Positions 23,836 through 35,739 of a stretch of 64,000 bases of DNA are shown here, piece by piece (the stretch's first letter is position 1; each line of letters begins with the position of its first letter). The DNA is from Rotaria socialis. Taxonomy: Eukaryota > Rotifera > Eurotatoria > Philodinida > Philodinidae. Below the pieces are notes generated by a model, which was given only the letters and a program-made list of their open reading frames with translations, ran no database searches and had not been told where the DNA came from. The stretch is taken from contig CAJNYU010000790.1 in assembly GCA_905331475.1 (NCBI GenBank), forward strand, positions 1 to 64,000, given 5' to 3'. Made by a program: the position numbers and the translations under genes.

Positions 23836-26800
23836 CCTGCCCAGTGAAAAATATCCCTCACAAAATCGTGATTATTTTGGATTATGGCTGAACAAATCCG
23901 ATTTCTCGAACCAGATCATGTCTTTTTGTAATATAATCCGATTAAAATTTTAATCTATCCAATCAATTATTGATGATTTTACCCCTTAAAATCTAATTTT
24001 AATGGACCAATTGATTGATTAACAATCGATTCTTTGAAGTAGCCCATCTAAGACCAGATTTCAATCCTTCAATTGATTAAAATCTTCGCAATCCATTAAT
24101 ATCTCAATCTCTCAAAGTCGAATTGATAGATTATCAATCGGCTATTTCTAATTACTACAGTTGAAACCAGGTTTTAAGTCTATAATCGATTAAAATCTTC
24201 TCCATCGATTGAAATCCCAATCTTTCATAATCGAATTGTTTGATTAACAATTGATTGAATATGATTAACTCTTCCGAAATCAGATTTTAATCATGCAACC
24301 GATTAAAATCTTCTGAATCCATTAAAATCCCAATTTTTTACAATCGAATTGAGTGATGATCAATCGATTATTTTTAATTACTGAAGCTGCGACTGGATAT
24401 TGCTCGAACAATCGATTTTAGTGAATTATAAGTGTATTTAAAACACTAAATATTAAGTGAATTTGCAAACTAATAATGGCTGCAACTTGAATCTTCTCCT
24501 ATAATGATATGTAGCCCAATGGTATATGACTCACATTCGAATTGGAGACTATATACTTAACTTTCCAGGTCGCGCAGTCGGGCCTGGAAACTGCCGGTTT
24601 CGGTTACTTCCGTTGATTTTATGGAAGCAGTATTCCCGTTGGACAATTTTCGGATTTTTTCCGGTGATTTCCGATAAATTCCTGCCGGACAGCACCGCAA
24701 CTTGGCAAGAATCCATCGAAAAAGTCCGGTCGTATTTTTTCACCGGAATACTGCTTCCGTGTTCCAGCGACTTCCCGTGTTTTCCTACAGGATATGGTGA
24801 CATCCTCGCATATTTCCTGGAGTATCCTGCGGGATCCGGTGACCGGAATGTTCGATCTGGGTTATGATTCGAAACTCATTTTACATATTCCACACATCTT
24901 TTATGTATCATAAAATTCTAAATTAAGTTGTATTGATGGAGACCTATCATTAATGGTAAGTTTCTCAAAATATTTTTTCGGCACAATTTTGTTTTTGTTA
25001 TTTTTCATAACTTTTACTAATACTGTTGGTTGTAGTATAAGAATAAATTAAGATACATAATATAAATAGACTAATTATCCTTCTTTTCCAGTTCTTCGAT
25101 ATAAAATACACAAGTATTCTGTGATTTGACATTTCTTATAGATATCTCTAGTGGACAATATATTACTAAAAGTGACAAGAAAGGTATTTAAACTATCTAA
25201 GAGTATTATATAAGTAGAAAGCACATATTATACGAGTAGAACATAAAACAATATCAGCTCTATCACCGCTATGTATTTAGGCCACTACTACGTTTAAAAC
25301 GTTATGTATCTACACAGGACGAATTAAATCGATTAGAAATTTTTAGTTAACGTTAATTTAATTTTAATACTTTTAACCGATTGTTTTTGTCATATTGCCA
25401 TCTAAGTTCAAAACAATTTAATATCGCAGCTTCAAATTTAGGTTATCTGTGAGATTTTAATAACTATATTTTAAACATCAGAAATGTAAAAATCGTAAAA
25501 GTTTTGTGTTAAACATTTGATTATCAAGAAGAAGCTCTCGCTGTCCAGGTTTATTCATTAATTTAATTAACAAGTGATAATCGGCTACAATTGATTAACA
25601 GGTAAGAAAATGTTGTATGCGATTTATAGTTAACAGTTCTAGTTAAAATATTTGATTTTTTCGATTTTGATCCTCATGGATTCGTTAGAGAACCATGAAA
25701 GGTTTGCTATTTTTTCTACAGAAGGTCACTAAATGCTGAAAGAAACTTGTACACTAAACATTTTGAAGATTTAGACAGTAGTTGAACCAAGATAATAAAA
25801 AGATTTTGTACAGTCTTTGTTCACTTTTAGATCATTATTCTGATAGGATTTAAACCATTCTGATGCAATACCTTCTTCTCATATGCAGTAGAATTGTACT
25901 TGGTTTTCTTCTAAATATGCTATCTCGTGATAATACAGAAGAAGTCTATTTTCAAAGGTGAACAGACAACCTAAGAATACTGAGTAGAGATATTTAGGTT
26001 TTCAATACAGAAATAGATCAGCGTTTCTGGTTGAACTGAGGTATACTATTATGAAAGAATTAATTGCTAGATATTAAAAATTCTGAATTTATGTGAACTT
26101 CTACTTGAGTTTCAGATAAAAAGTACTCCACCGAGTTCCTCAAATGTGATATTAATCTTTTTTTGTTCAGTTGAAAACATGTCACTACATTTTTTCTATT
26201 TTGAATCTAATAATAAAATATTCTCTTTAATGTTCTTTAATGAATAATTGAAATTATAAACACTTTTAGTAAAAGATTTCTAACGTGAGGAAAAATAAAG
26301 GGACTCTTGAAAATTTTGTCGAGGCTGCTCCAATGAATAGTCGTGATAGCAATGAGAGAAGAAATTGTAGTAAGTTGTATCTTAAAATAGAGTTCCAATA
26401 AATATCAGTCGGTAAAAAAACAGGAGTAATCACTTGTAAAGCAAGGCCGTAGTCAGAATTTTATATTAAAACGTCTCTATTTCGTAGTAACAGAGCTGAT
26501 GAGATTCAGTTTGCCCAAACGACACCATCTGATCTGTCCGATTGATATTACTTGAAAACGTTTTCTTAATCTATAACTAAGCTTACGTGCGTGCGCCCTA
26601 CAAGAGCTAACTTTCATGAATCACAATTGTGCCAATCGATTATTATAGTTTTCTAATGGATTTTTATTGATTATGATCAAAATTATCAATCGGATTATTC
26701 TGCAGCAAAATCAAAATTTTAATCGATTAGAATCGAAATTGAAATCACTCTCAATCGATTGTCGAGTACGAATAAGCGATTGATGTTGATTGGCAATCTC

Positions 26801-26921
26801 GATTTCAATCGATTAGAATTTTGATTGTGTTGCAGAAAAATCCGATTACCAATTTGGATTATGCCCAGAGGATTTCGAAATTATAATCTATTTTAATCCC
26901 TAAAATTTTTCACTGGGTAGG
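23836..26921. mobile_element. Non-autonomous DNA transposon with AATCGATT-rich arms
   Basis: A 3086-bp element. Its ends are CCTGCCCAGTGAAAAAT (left) and, on the opposite strand, CCTACCCAGTGAAAAAT (right), 16 of 17 identical. The flanks TCTTTATT (23828-23835) and TCATTATT (26922-26929) agree at 7 of 8 positions and look like an aged 8-bp target duplication. Subterminal zones at about 23925-24420 and 26630-26890 are packed with AATCGATT and its near variants (CAATCGATTA, CAATTGATT). The middle is AT-rich without a transposase. It contains a later insertion, the CCGG-rich MITE at 24564-24861. Confidence 0.8.
24564..24861 (+). mobile_element. CCGG-rich MITE, copy B, nested
   Basis: A 298-bp GC-rich insertion inside the larger AATCGATT element. 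The ends are TCCAGGTCG at 24564 and, read inverted, CCCAGATCG at 24861. An internal inverted repeat pairs GCAGTATTCC (24628) with GGAATACTGC (24743-24752). CCGG and TTTCC words are frequent. CTTCCGTGTTCCAGCGACTT aligns with the element at 15737-15940. Open frames on both strands across it are by-products of base composition. Confidence 0.65.
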
Positions 26922-26929
26922 TCATTATT

Positions 26930-27611
26930 GTTTTACCACGACATGTAGAAATTCACGAAGTAATTATCGATTTTTGAATCAGCTGATGATGACTGCTCAT
27001 TTGAGATTAGCATTTAACTTAGCTTCTGATATTGATGAAGTGCCAGGTATCAGGATTGCCACTTCGCCATTTTGCTAAGTTTTTCCTATGACTTCATCAT
27101 TTCTTCAATATTTCCTGGCAGTCCCTTGCTTGCTCTCGTGAATGGTCAGATTTTAATACACTTTCATTTCAAAATAAATATGTTAGACTGATCTTTTGTT
27201 TAAAAACCAGAACATTAATTATCAAGAAGATTATTATATAAGGCTTCAAATCATGCTTCTTTTCATATGCAAAAAAAAATTATCTTCATTAGGCCTAATT
27301 TTGAGAATATTACTAAAGAAAAGTTTGATTCCAACGTTTGTAGGCGCCATTTTCTATATTTTTTAGCTTTCTAAGAAGAAGGAGTGAAGCGTACTAAACT
27401 CTTCACACTATTAGATACACCAAGCACTTCTATGTTTTAATACACTAGAGAAATTTTTTAATTTGATCAATAATTTGGTAGGAATCGATTTTTATTCGTT
27501 TCTGATTGTTTAGTTGAGTAACATGATGTTTTTTTTAATGGTATTCAATGATCTTGATGTTACAAAGAAAGAATGAAGCTCATTGAAAAAATTGCATGAA
27601 GACATTTCGTA
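26930..27611. other. Intergenic, nothing recognised
   Basis: AT-rich DNA between two elements, without open frames or repeats that I can support. Confidence 0.45.
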
Positions 27612-27825
27612 CTAGGTGTCCCGGACACCCGGTAATCCGTTCAAGTGTTCGGAATTGATTCTTGCCTTTAAAAACTTTTATCGGGAGTACGTAACGCATG
27701 TTGGTCAGGATATCGTAATTAAAAAAAATACAGGGAAATCGGAATAAAATGATCGACAATATGGAAAATACTGTCAGAAAATCGGGACAAAAATGGCCGG
27801 GTGTCCGTAAACTCATTTTACCTGG
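27612..27825. mobile_element. Small palindromic MITE-like element
   Basis: About 214 bp with inverted ends. CTAGGTGTCCCGGACACCCG on the left pairs with a right side reading CCAGGTAAAATGAG, then CGGACACCCGGCC, on the other strand. The CAGGT start resembles the CCGG-rich MITEs at 15737 and 24564, so it may be a distant relative. No target duplication is evident and there is no coding potential. Confidence 0.5.
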
Positions 27826-27897
27826 AGATCGGAAGTATATCATAATACTTATCGAGTGGGCTATCTTAAAGAGAATGAAAATACTAGGCAAGGGCAT

Positions 27898-27932
27898 GGG
27901 TATGGGTGCGGGTGCGGGTGCGGGTGCGGGTT
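27898..27932 (+). repeat. GGGTGC hexanucleotide microsatellite
   Basis: Four GGGTGC units in a row, preceded by GGGCAT and GGGTAT variants. It is a G-rich strand with six GGG runs spaced by three bases. Confidence 0.85.
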
Positions 27933-28490
27933 TGACTATTTGTTACTATACTCACACACTCACCCTCAAAAGCTTTTGCTCATTTTATTGAAAACATGTC
28001 AAACAAAGACTTCTATTTGTTCAAATTCGGATTTAAAAGAAATATCAAAATTACTCTCAGCTAGAGTTATTCCAAGTTGCTAGTGTTAAGCAATTAATAA
28101 GGAAGCCTAGCTGAGTGATTAAAAACTGTTGAATTAGCACCAACTCACTTGATTTTGACGTAGGCACCATATTGGAAGAAAAAAGAATCAGCTATTAAAC
28201 AATACTTTTTGCACGATTCAGATAGAGAAGTTTCAGAAAATTCGAGGAATGATTACACTAATATATCGTCTAAATTTCAGATTGGAATAAATTTCTTGCA
28301 TTTTCCGCTGAAATAGTGTATAACAAATCGATAACACCAGTGTAACGCATGACAAAGACTCAAGAGTATATATTCTTTTGAGCTGTTTCATATTTTAATG
28401 TAATATAAATTTTGAGTTGTTCTAGCTAAAAATATTTGAATACGTTGGCAAGGGATCCTCGTAATTAAATTCGAAGTTACTGTCAATACT
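27933..28490. other. Upstream region of the TRPV-like gene
   Basis: AT-rich DNA that should hold the promoter and 5' leader of the gene starting at 28491. No motif can be assigned with confidence. Confidence 0.4.
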
Positions 28491-31400
28491 ATGGCACGAA
28501 GGAAAGAATCAGCAACAGGAGCACTCGATAAAGACTCGAATCAATCGGCAGTTGAACGACAAACGGAGTCTTCACACAAGAGTGGTACAATTTGGGATGC
28601 TATACGTAAAGCGGATCAACCATCACTGGAACGCCTCCTTGATGCTGACCCCAATAGTATCAATACAAGAGGTTTTGTTGGTGAATGTCCTATTCATATG
28701 TTGTTCTTATACGGGACTGAAGCTCATCTCAATATGGCTCAATATCTCATTACACGTTTCCCAGAGATTATCATACAGAGCTACACTGAGGCAGTGAGTA
28801 ACTTGTTATTCATTTATCTCTCTATTGAATGAAATATACACGACACAGGAATATTATGGCGAAATTGTTCTTCATATCGCTATTATAAATCGCAATGCAA
28901 CCATGGTCGAATGGCTCCTCGGTGATAAACGTAATCGACCCTATCAAGAACAACAGCTAACAGCTGCCGCCAGTGGACACTTTTTCCAATTGTACGTATG
29001 AATATATGAGAGTGACCAGTGAAGAATGCACTATTTTGCTTTTCCCCCTAAAACCTAAAGTAAATTATACATAGGGAAAATGTACTTCACAATCAGACCA
29101 AGTAAATGCCTCCTTTTTGAGTCCTACGATTGATAGAAATGATGTGTCTCAAGTAAGTCTATGGTCACTCAATGACTTAGATAAGCTGGCTAAAATTGGT
29201 GACGAAATAGCTCTTTTTCTTTGAGTGGAATCTATTTATCAGCTCGTTGATTGTACGTAGGCTCTCAATATTAGCAGCTACATAGTAAACGTTGTGCCGA
29301 TATTGATGATACGCTTCGATGATTCTCCTTTCTTCTCTTTCCATTGTTCTAATATCTCTCTCTCCTGTCTCTCTTCTATCTCTCTCCTATATATACGTGT
29401 GTTATGTATGAAGTTGGGACATGACTAGAGATGTCAGATGACACAATACACTATCATGCCGACGGGCATAGGCGACACTCTAGTTTTGTCGTTAGACTCT
29501 GGATATTTGAAGTAGCCTAATGAACATCTTTGCCGAGAGTGGCACAAGCTAATCCAATCCAGTTGTTCGTTACAAACGTAAGCTTCTAACATGCTTATTA
29601 GTTGTAGTTTGGCAAATAAGAGTTTTTTTTAAACTACGACCTAAGAAACTATTCAAATTTCGCTCCGATGTGAGCTAGAACTGGCCCATATCTAGTGGCA
29701 TTCTTGGGACTGAAGATCGATAATGAATAAATTTATGTAGAAGTTTTAGATAGGACCATTGACCTATGAATAATTTCTCTACTAGTCATACTAACGGGTA
29801 ATATAATAAGTGAATTATGAAAGTAAAATCTAAACAAAACATCTTGACTCTTATGATGCCAAAAACAAATTTCAGACATGTCGTTTCTATCAATCTATAG
29901 TGTTCAAAACATAGATATCTGCTTGATCTCTGTATTAAGTACACTTGATAAATATCATATTGCTCCTGTGTATTATTTAATTCAGATTTCAGAAAATAAA
30001 ATTGAAATATCCTTGGTTGGGCACTCTCATGTATATGTATGCTTTTAAAACGACATAAATATGTTTCGTTTCTTATCAGTGGTAGACCATGTTATTATGG
30101 TGAAAATCCTTTAGCATTTGCTTGTTGTACTAATCAATGGAATATTGCGGAAATTCTGCTCAAGTATGGGGCTGATTTAGATATGGTAAGTAGACCACGA
30201 TATTTTTCAGAAGAAAACTCAAGTAGAATATTATTGTTTGACTCTCTATTGTAGGTTGACAGTAATGGAAACACAATATTACATTTACTTGTAATTCATA
30301 ATCTACCAAAGATGTATACCAAATTCAAGAAACATTGGTTGGACCAACAGGCAACGGTGACTAATGAGTCGGATGATGATGATGATAAGGGCAAAGTAGT
30401 TGCATCTGTGAAGGAAAAGAAGGTTCCACTATGGAACCGTCTCAATAAAGATGGTTTCACTCCGTTGACCTTAGCAGCTAAATTAGGTCAAAATGACATG
30501 TTCTCCTTTTTATTTGATGAACGTAAAAAGGTTCAATGGTGTTACGGGCCTGTGTCGTGTGTACTTTATCCACTTGATGAAGTCGATCTTGAAATTCAAC
30601 AAGAAGTCAGTATACACTCTCTATTCTTTCGCTCTCGCTCTTTGTTTATCTTTTGAACATTCATTAAGGGCGAGAATGCACCGCCTGGAGCTCTTGAATT
30701 GATTTTAAAAAGTACTCAAACTGAACTTATTATGCATCCACGTCTTATCGATTTAGTCAATAGAAAATGGGAACGTTTTGCACGACGTATTTTTTTTCGA
30801 CGTTTTCTTATCACTCTTACCTATTTATTAATTTTTCTTCTTACTACAATTCTCGATCAGACGCGAACAGAAACAGTAAAAGCATTGTTCCCAAAAAACA
30901 TTCGTATATTGAAATTTCTTTTCTATTTTGTTTTCAATGATAGACACAACGTAAACGTAAAGAAATTGTAGTGATTAGTGTTATATATCCAGGCATGATT
31001 CATCAAATTATATGCCTAACAGGCCATCTAATTGTATTAGCTGGTGCTGTATCAAAAGGCAATTGTGAACTCAGGGAAATGAGAAGCGTAGGCATACGAA
31101 AATATTTTCAGACTAAGGTGAGCTTTTCTTTGCCAGTCATTTTTTTTATCATGAATCTCATGTGTTCTTACTTTCAAATTAGGGTGCTGGTCTTCTTGAA
31201 AACTGTCTAGCATGTTCATTTTGTGCTGGTATCATTATTGTTAATATTTTTCGTCTATTCAATATACAAGCACAGACGACCGTACTTGCACTTGTCTCAA
31301 TAGTAGGTTGGGGTTACATGCTATTTTTTGTTATGGCTTTTCAACTTACTGGACCATTTGTGGTCATGATTTATGAAATGCTTTTTAATGATGTACTTCG

Positions 31401-31982
31401 TTTTTGTATAATTTATATGGTATTTCTTGTTGGCTTTTCACAAGCATTCTTTATTCTATTCAATAATAACGGTAAATTGAAAAGGATTTATTGTGTGTTA
31501 CTATTTTGCATACTATAGGTTTTAGTGGCTTTTTTCTGAGTGTCAAGCAATGTTTTTTTGGTATGTTGGGTGATTTCGATATTGATCGTTATACGGGAAC
31601 AACATTTCAATATGTCAGCGTTTCATTACTCGTCATTTACGTTGTTGTTGTTAGTATTCTTCTCCTGAATTTACTCATTGCTATGATGGGTGATACATAT
31701 GGAAATATAATTGAAGGTGCTACACAAATATGGTTCGTTCAATTTAGTTATTTCTCTCTATGATTTATTCTTTTCAATAGGCATTTGGAACAAGCACGTA
31801 TTGTGTTTGCAATTGAAAATGAAATGTCGGCAGACGAACGTATGCTAAATGAGAATAAATATTGGACAACTATTGATGGTAAACGATATCTACAAGTAGA
31901 AGAAGTTGACAAAGATTGTTTTCGTGATATTAATAATGATAACAGAGATGATGACAACAACGAGAAAAAAAGAGAAACATAA
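28491..31982 (+). CDS. TRPV-type cation channel
   Basis: Nine exons give an uninterrupted protein of 662 residues: 28491-28793, 28849-28991, 30080-30185, 30255-30605, 30669-30875, 30944-31117, 31183-31471, 31519-31732 and 31781-31982. All junctions are GT-AG and phase-consistent. The N-terminal half has ankyrin-type repeats (YYGEIVLHIAIINRN, YYGENPLAFACCTNQW, NGNTILHLLVIHN, DGFTPLTLAAKLGQ). Six membrane segments follow: S1 ~347-363, S2 ~378-406, S3 ~436-454, S4 ~461-482, S5 ~500-521 and S6 ~557-580. S5 carries GPFVVMIYEM and FLVGFSQAFF. The pore loop has GMLGDFD, and S6 ends in NLLIAMMGDTY, a signature of TRPV channels. The tail is short and acidic. The protein should be a calcium-permeable sensory or epithelial plasma-membrane channel; the ligand or stimulus is unknown. 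Intron 2 is unusually long (1088 nt), the others 47-76 nt. Confidence 0.92.
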
Positions 31983-33704
31983 GATACTCAAAATAGCTGT
32001 GTAAATGGTTTATCACGTATAAAAAGAACAACATCAGTCGGCTAACCTTCTTTGACAACATGCATAATATCAAGAACACATCGAATATAACTTAAAAGAG
32101 AGTGCTGTATAAGAACAATCAATGTATGCATATACCCGATAGGGGAATCTATTTCTTTTTAATTCTCAATTAAAGTATCTTAAATAAGAAAATCTCTGTG
32201 ACTGCATCATAAACCTTGAGGGTCTGTGTAGTTTATGCTGTGAATGTAATTTTAAGTAGGATGCGAGAATGGGGTGAATGTGCATTTGATCGTAGAAATA
32301 TCGAAAAGTTGTGGGCTTGTATGATTGTTAATCTGTTTCTTTTCATACTCGCACCTCAGTAACAAAAATTTCGAACTAGAATAGTACTCAATTGTTGAAC
32401 GAACATTTATTCGAAATATAAAGTAACATGGCGTCAGTTCGAAAATGTTCTATATTTTTGTTTATTAGTCATAACGATACAACTTAGCGAGTGCAAATAT
32501 GAAAGCAATCATTTTTTTAGTAGTAGCTGCATTATGTGAATAGACCGTAAGAATGTTTCTCTCTGCTCTCCTTCGAAAACGGCCCCTTCCGTCGTTTTTA
32601 TACTACGCACTAAAAAAATTAATAAATTTAATTATGCCTGTTCACGGCTCTTTGTTTTTTCTGGGCAATCATACGAAAGAAAGAGCGCGAATCGTTGCGC
32701 ACTCATCGACTGACAACGTTGATGAGAAATTTTTTGTTTGACTCTTTCATCAACGTACTGGATTCTGCAAGAATTATTCTATACATGACATCAACTCCAG
32801 AAATAATGACAGATGATTGCAAGAAAAAATTGAGCACAGTTCAATTAAGCACTGTGGTGAAGACGAAATCGAGAAAACTTACGGTCAATTTATGAAAAAT
32901 CTTTTTTTTGTCAAAACAATACAAGAGATTTTGTTTCTGCGAGCGATCAGCCATCATGAAACGATCTTAGGACGTTTTCAAAACTAATTTACATCAGCAT
33001 CAGACAGCTTTCATATAGATGCCATCTCGAAACCACACAGTGTATTCATCTATCTAATCGAAGAACAACTTTTTATTTGCGCTTATAAACAACATTCTAT
33101 TGAAAGTCATGGTTAACAAACGGCTCAATAGAAGATTTCAATCTGCATAGAAGTCCGAAAATATTTGTTTTATTTCACGATTTTCGGCATTGAATTTCTA
33201 TTGAGAACACTTCTTTTTTTGTCACGAGTTACAGTTCTGATAATTTTACCAAATATACATTTTGACAAGGACTTATGATCATGCTAGTCATACCGTATTG
33301 GCTAACAAACGATTGCGAAAATCAATGAGTTAGTCGGAATGACTATAAATTCATATTAACTCTCCACTTGTTACGTTAACGACTCTATCGACACGAGTGC
33401 AAATGATATTCATAGTGAATCTAAGATAGTTTACAAGATAAATATAAGCCAAGCATATGGATGCATCGGCAACGTTTGCTAGATGAGCGTTAGCCGGCTT
33501 GTCAAATATGTGAACAACTCATACAGATCGTATTAAAATAATAAGTAAAGATAACACATCAAGCCATTAACTACTCTTTACTGAAAAACGACTTCTACTA
33601 TAGATTTGCACATTGTCACATTTTTTAATCCGTATTGTGTAGGATATAATTAGTAATTACGCTGTTGTAACCTTGATAACTGTGCCTACGAACAATATGA
33701 AAAA
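31983..33704. other. Intergenic between TRPV-like and EF-hand genes
   Basis: The 3' flank of the channel gene and the upstream region of the EF-hand gene. A short open frame at 32695-32895 (it includes MTSTPEIMTDDCKKKLS) cannot be joined in phase to the EF-hand exons and is left unassigned. Confidence 0.4.
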
Positions 33705-34844
33705 ATGACTATGGAACAGTAATTAATACACCAGCAATTGAGACCTAGATAAAAACAATGATAACTTTAACCGAATCTGCAAATTTAGAGCGAATATTTA
33801 TTGAAAGTAAAAAATATAGTTCGTTATTCATTGTGTCACCTTTGATAAAGTGTTGGCATAAAACCTCTAATTCGATAATAGGCACCATAACTACGAAACA
33901 GAATACTACAGTTTAGCAAATCAGGGTAGAGACTTTGAACAAGGAATGTACATTTTAAATATTTCACAATCAACTACTGTTTATTAAATTTTCATGGTGA
34001 TTAAAAATCAACAGGAGACTAAAGGACAAATCTTATTCTTTTCTTTTAGAGAATCTTTGGGAGAGATATTTCCAAAGGGTTGTCTGACAGACGAAGAGTG
34101 CACTGCAATGTTTCATGGATCGGATCTGTATTGCAACCAAGTGAAATTTAGTCCATCCAAACATCTTGTCACTGTGGCCGATAGAAACAATTCACGTATG
34201 ATGTATGTTCGTTCATTCCTTTATTCATGTCAGATGCGATATTGCTGAGAAAGAGATCTTGATACTTTTTTTATAGACCTCTAAAAGTTATTTTCAATTC
34301 GTTTGTATAATTTGTCTCTATCATATGAGATAATCACGAAAATAAAGAGCCTTAATTTCAAATGAGATATAACATGTATTGTATAACTGTGCTAGTATCA
34401 TCTGTTTTCCTTTCTTTCAGAAGCCAAATGTGGCAATCCCAGTTATTATTCTTGTTGGAACTTGTTGATACAGTCGACTTGTATGAATATTTATTAACGA
34501 TGGCACTATTATTAGGTAAAGATCGCAAAATAACGATCAAATGTCTCTTCAGATTATGCGATTTCAATCAAGATGGTATGTTTAATGAAGACGAAGTCAT
34601 CGATGTATTATATACATTCTTTCGCATATCACTCAACAATGCTAATAATGATGCTGAAGATCGAGATGGATGTCGTTTAGAACAGCTCAGAAATAATGTA
34701 AACAAGGCTTTTAATGACAAAACACAAGTATCCGAACAAGAATTTTACGAAGTCTGTATGAAGAGCGAACCCGTTCAAGAGCTCGCGAGTCGTTTAGGAA
34801 TGATATTTATGCTTGGCATGATGTTCGACGATTCTGACTTCTAG
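33705..34844 (+). CDS. EF-hand calcium-binding protein (neuronal calcium sensor/CIB-like)
   Basis: The well-supported exons are 34050-34202 and 34421-34844, joined in phase by a 218-nt GT-AG intron. A 14-nt first exon at 33705-33718 (MTME plus two bases) fits the required phase and a GTAATT donor, giving about 196 residues, but it is tentative. The protein has one canonical EF-hand loop, DFNQDGMFNEDE, with all calcium-ligand positions filled. Before it lies DLYEYLLTMALLLGKDRKIT, which matches the helix and linker preceding EF3 in calcium sensors. The earlier SLGEIFPKGCLTDEECTAMF matches the degenerate first EF-hand region of that superfamily. The last hand (NDKTQVSEQEFYEVCM) lacks a loop. It is probably a cytosolic calcium sensor with one functional site. 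No myristoylation start is seen. Confidence 0.7.
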
Positions 34845-35739
34845 TAATGTTATTGGTCGGACCCTATTGACTTTCTATAGGCTATTTTTCTCAATAATAT
34901 ACTGTAGTATCGATCATTCCTGATGAGTTTACTAATTGTCTTATAAAATCAAAGCAAACGATTATGCTTTCAGAATGTGAGTGTGGGGTATTTTAGATCA
35001 GGTAGCGTTGCTATTTTAACAATTTCCACTTATACACCCAATATTTTTTGGATAAGTCTATAAAATTGATAATCTTCAGAATTAATTCACAGAATCTACA
35101 ATTTTCAGTCATAATTATGTGAATTGTAGTTCATAATTTGAAAGCATTGTGTCAAATGATGAGTATAACTTATTGATGATGGTAGCATATCACAAAGAAA
35201 ACACAATTCTCGTTTTGGAGCAAGAGTCAAAATGCTTTGCGACAAATTAGATCGAACGATTGTCATTTGTTTATGCAGTGGAGACATTTACTTAAAAGTA
35301 AGATAATAATTGACACAAATTTAACCCTTTTTGTTGAGATGTTTTGCGTGTGGATCAGTATCGACATCATTTGCTGCATAAACTGGACTCTTCTCTTCGC
35401 TTCACTCTACACCTATTCCAAACCGCGAATAGAAACAGGCGCATTAATTTAAGTGGAAAAAATACTTATATCTATTTTCTTGGTCGAATTATAGATTGGT
35501 AACTTACAAAGATACAGGACACAGAAAAACAATTTCACAAGTAATATAATGAAATCGAAATTTATTGTAAAATTCTTTATTACAATCAAGAACTCAAGTA
35601 AAACACATTGTTTCTGTTTGAGTAAAAACTGATAGCAAAAGTACCCAATAAATTCGTGGCCATAAATGCCATATAACTGCAGAAGCTGCATGATTAAATA
35701 ATAGGGAATACGATTCATATCTGATGAAATATGTTCTCA
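34845..35739. other. Intergenic, convergent 3' ends
   Basis: The region between the plus-strand EF-hand gene and the minus-strand P450-like gene. Only short chance frames are seen. Confidence 0.45.

Noticed and set aside
24526-24867. Long open frames on both strands (113 and 84 codons)
   Set aside because: They lie over the GC-rich nested MITE and have no recognisable domain; the mirrored frames follow from its palindromic words.
29425-29482. A TAGAGATGTCAG start and GGCGACACTCTA end in TRPV intron 2, like a tiny hAT-type element
   Set aside because: The flanking 8-mers (GACATGAC and GTTTTGTC) do not match and the ends pair poorly, so it may be chance.
32695-32895. Open frame with MTSTPEIMTDDCKKKLS as first exon of the EF-hand gene
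   Set aside because: None of its candidate donors is in the phase required by the exon starting at 34050.
33660-33718. A longer coding exon reading DNCAYEQYEKMTMEQ before the EF-hand exons
   Set aside because: No acceptor exists upstream before an in-frame stop, so only the short MTME start is kept as tentative.
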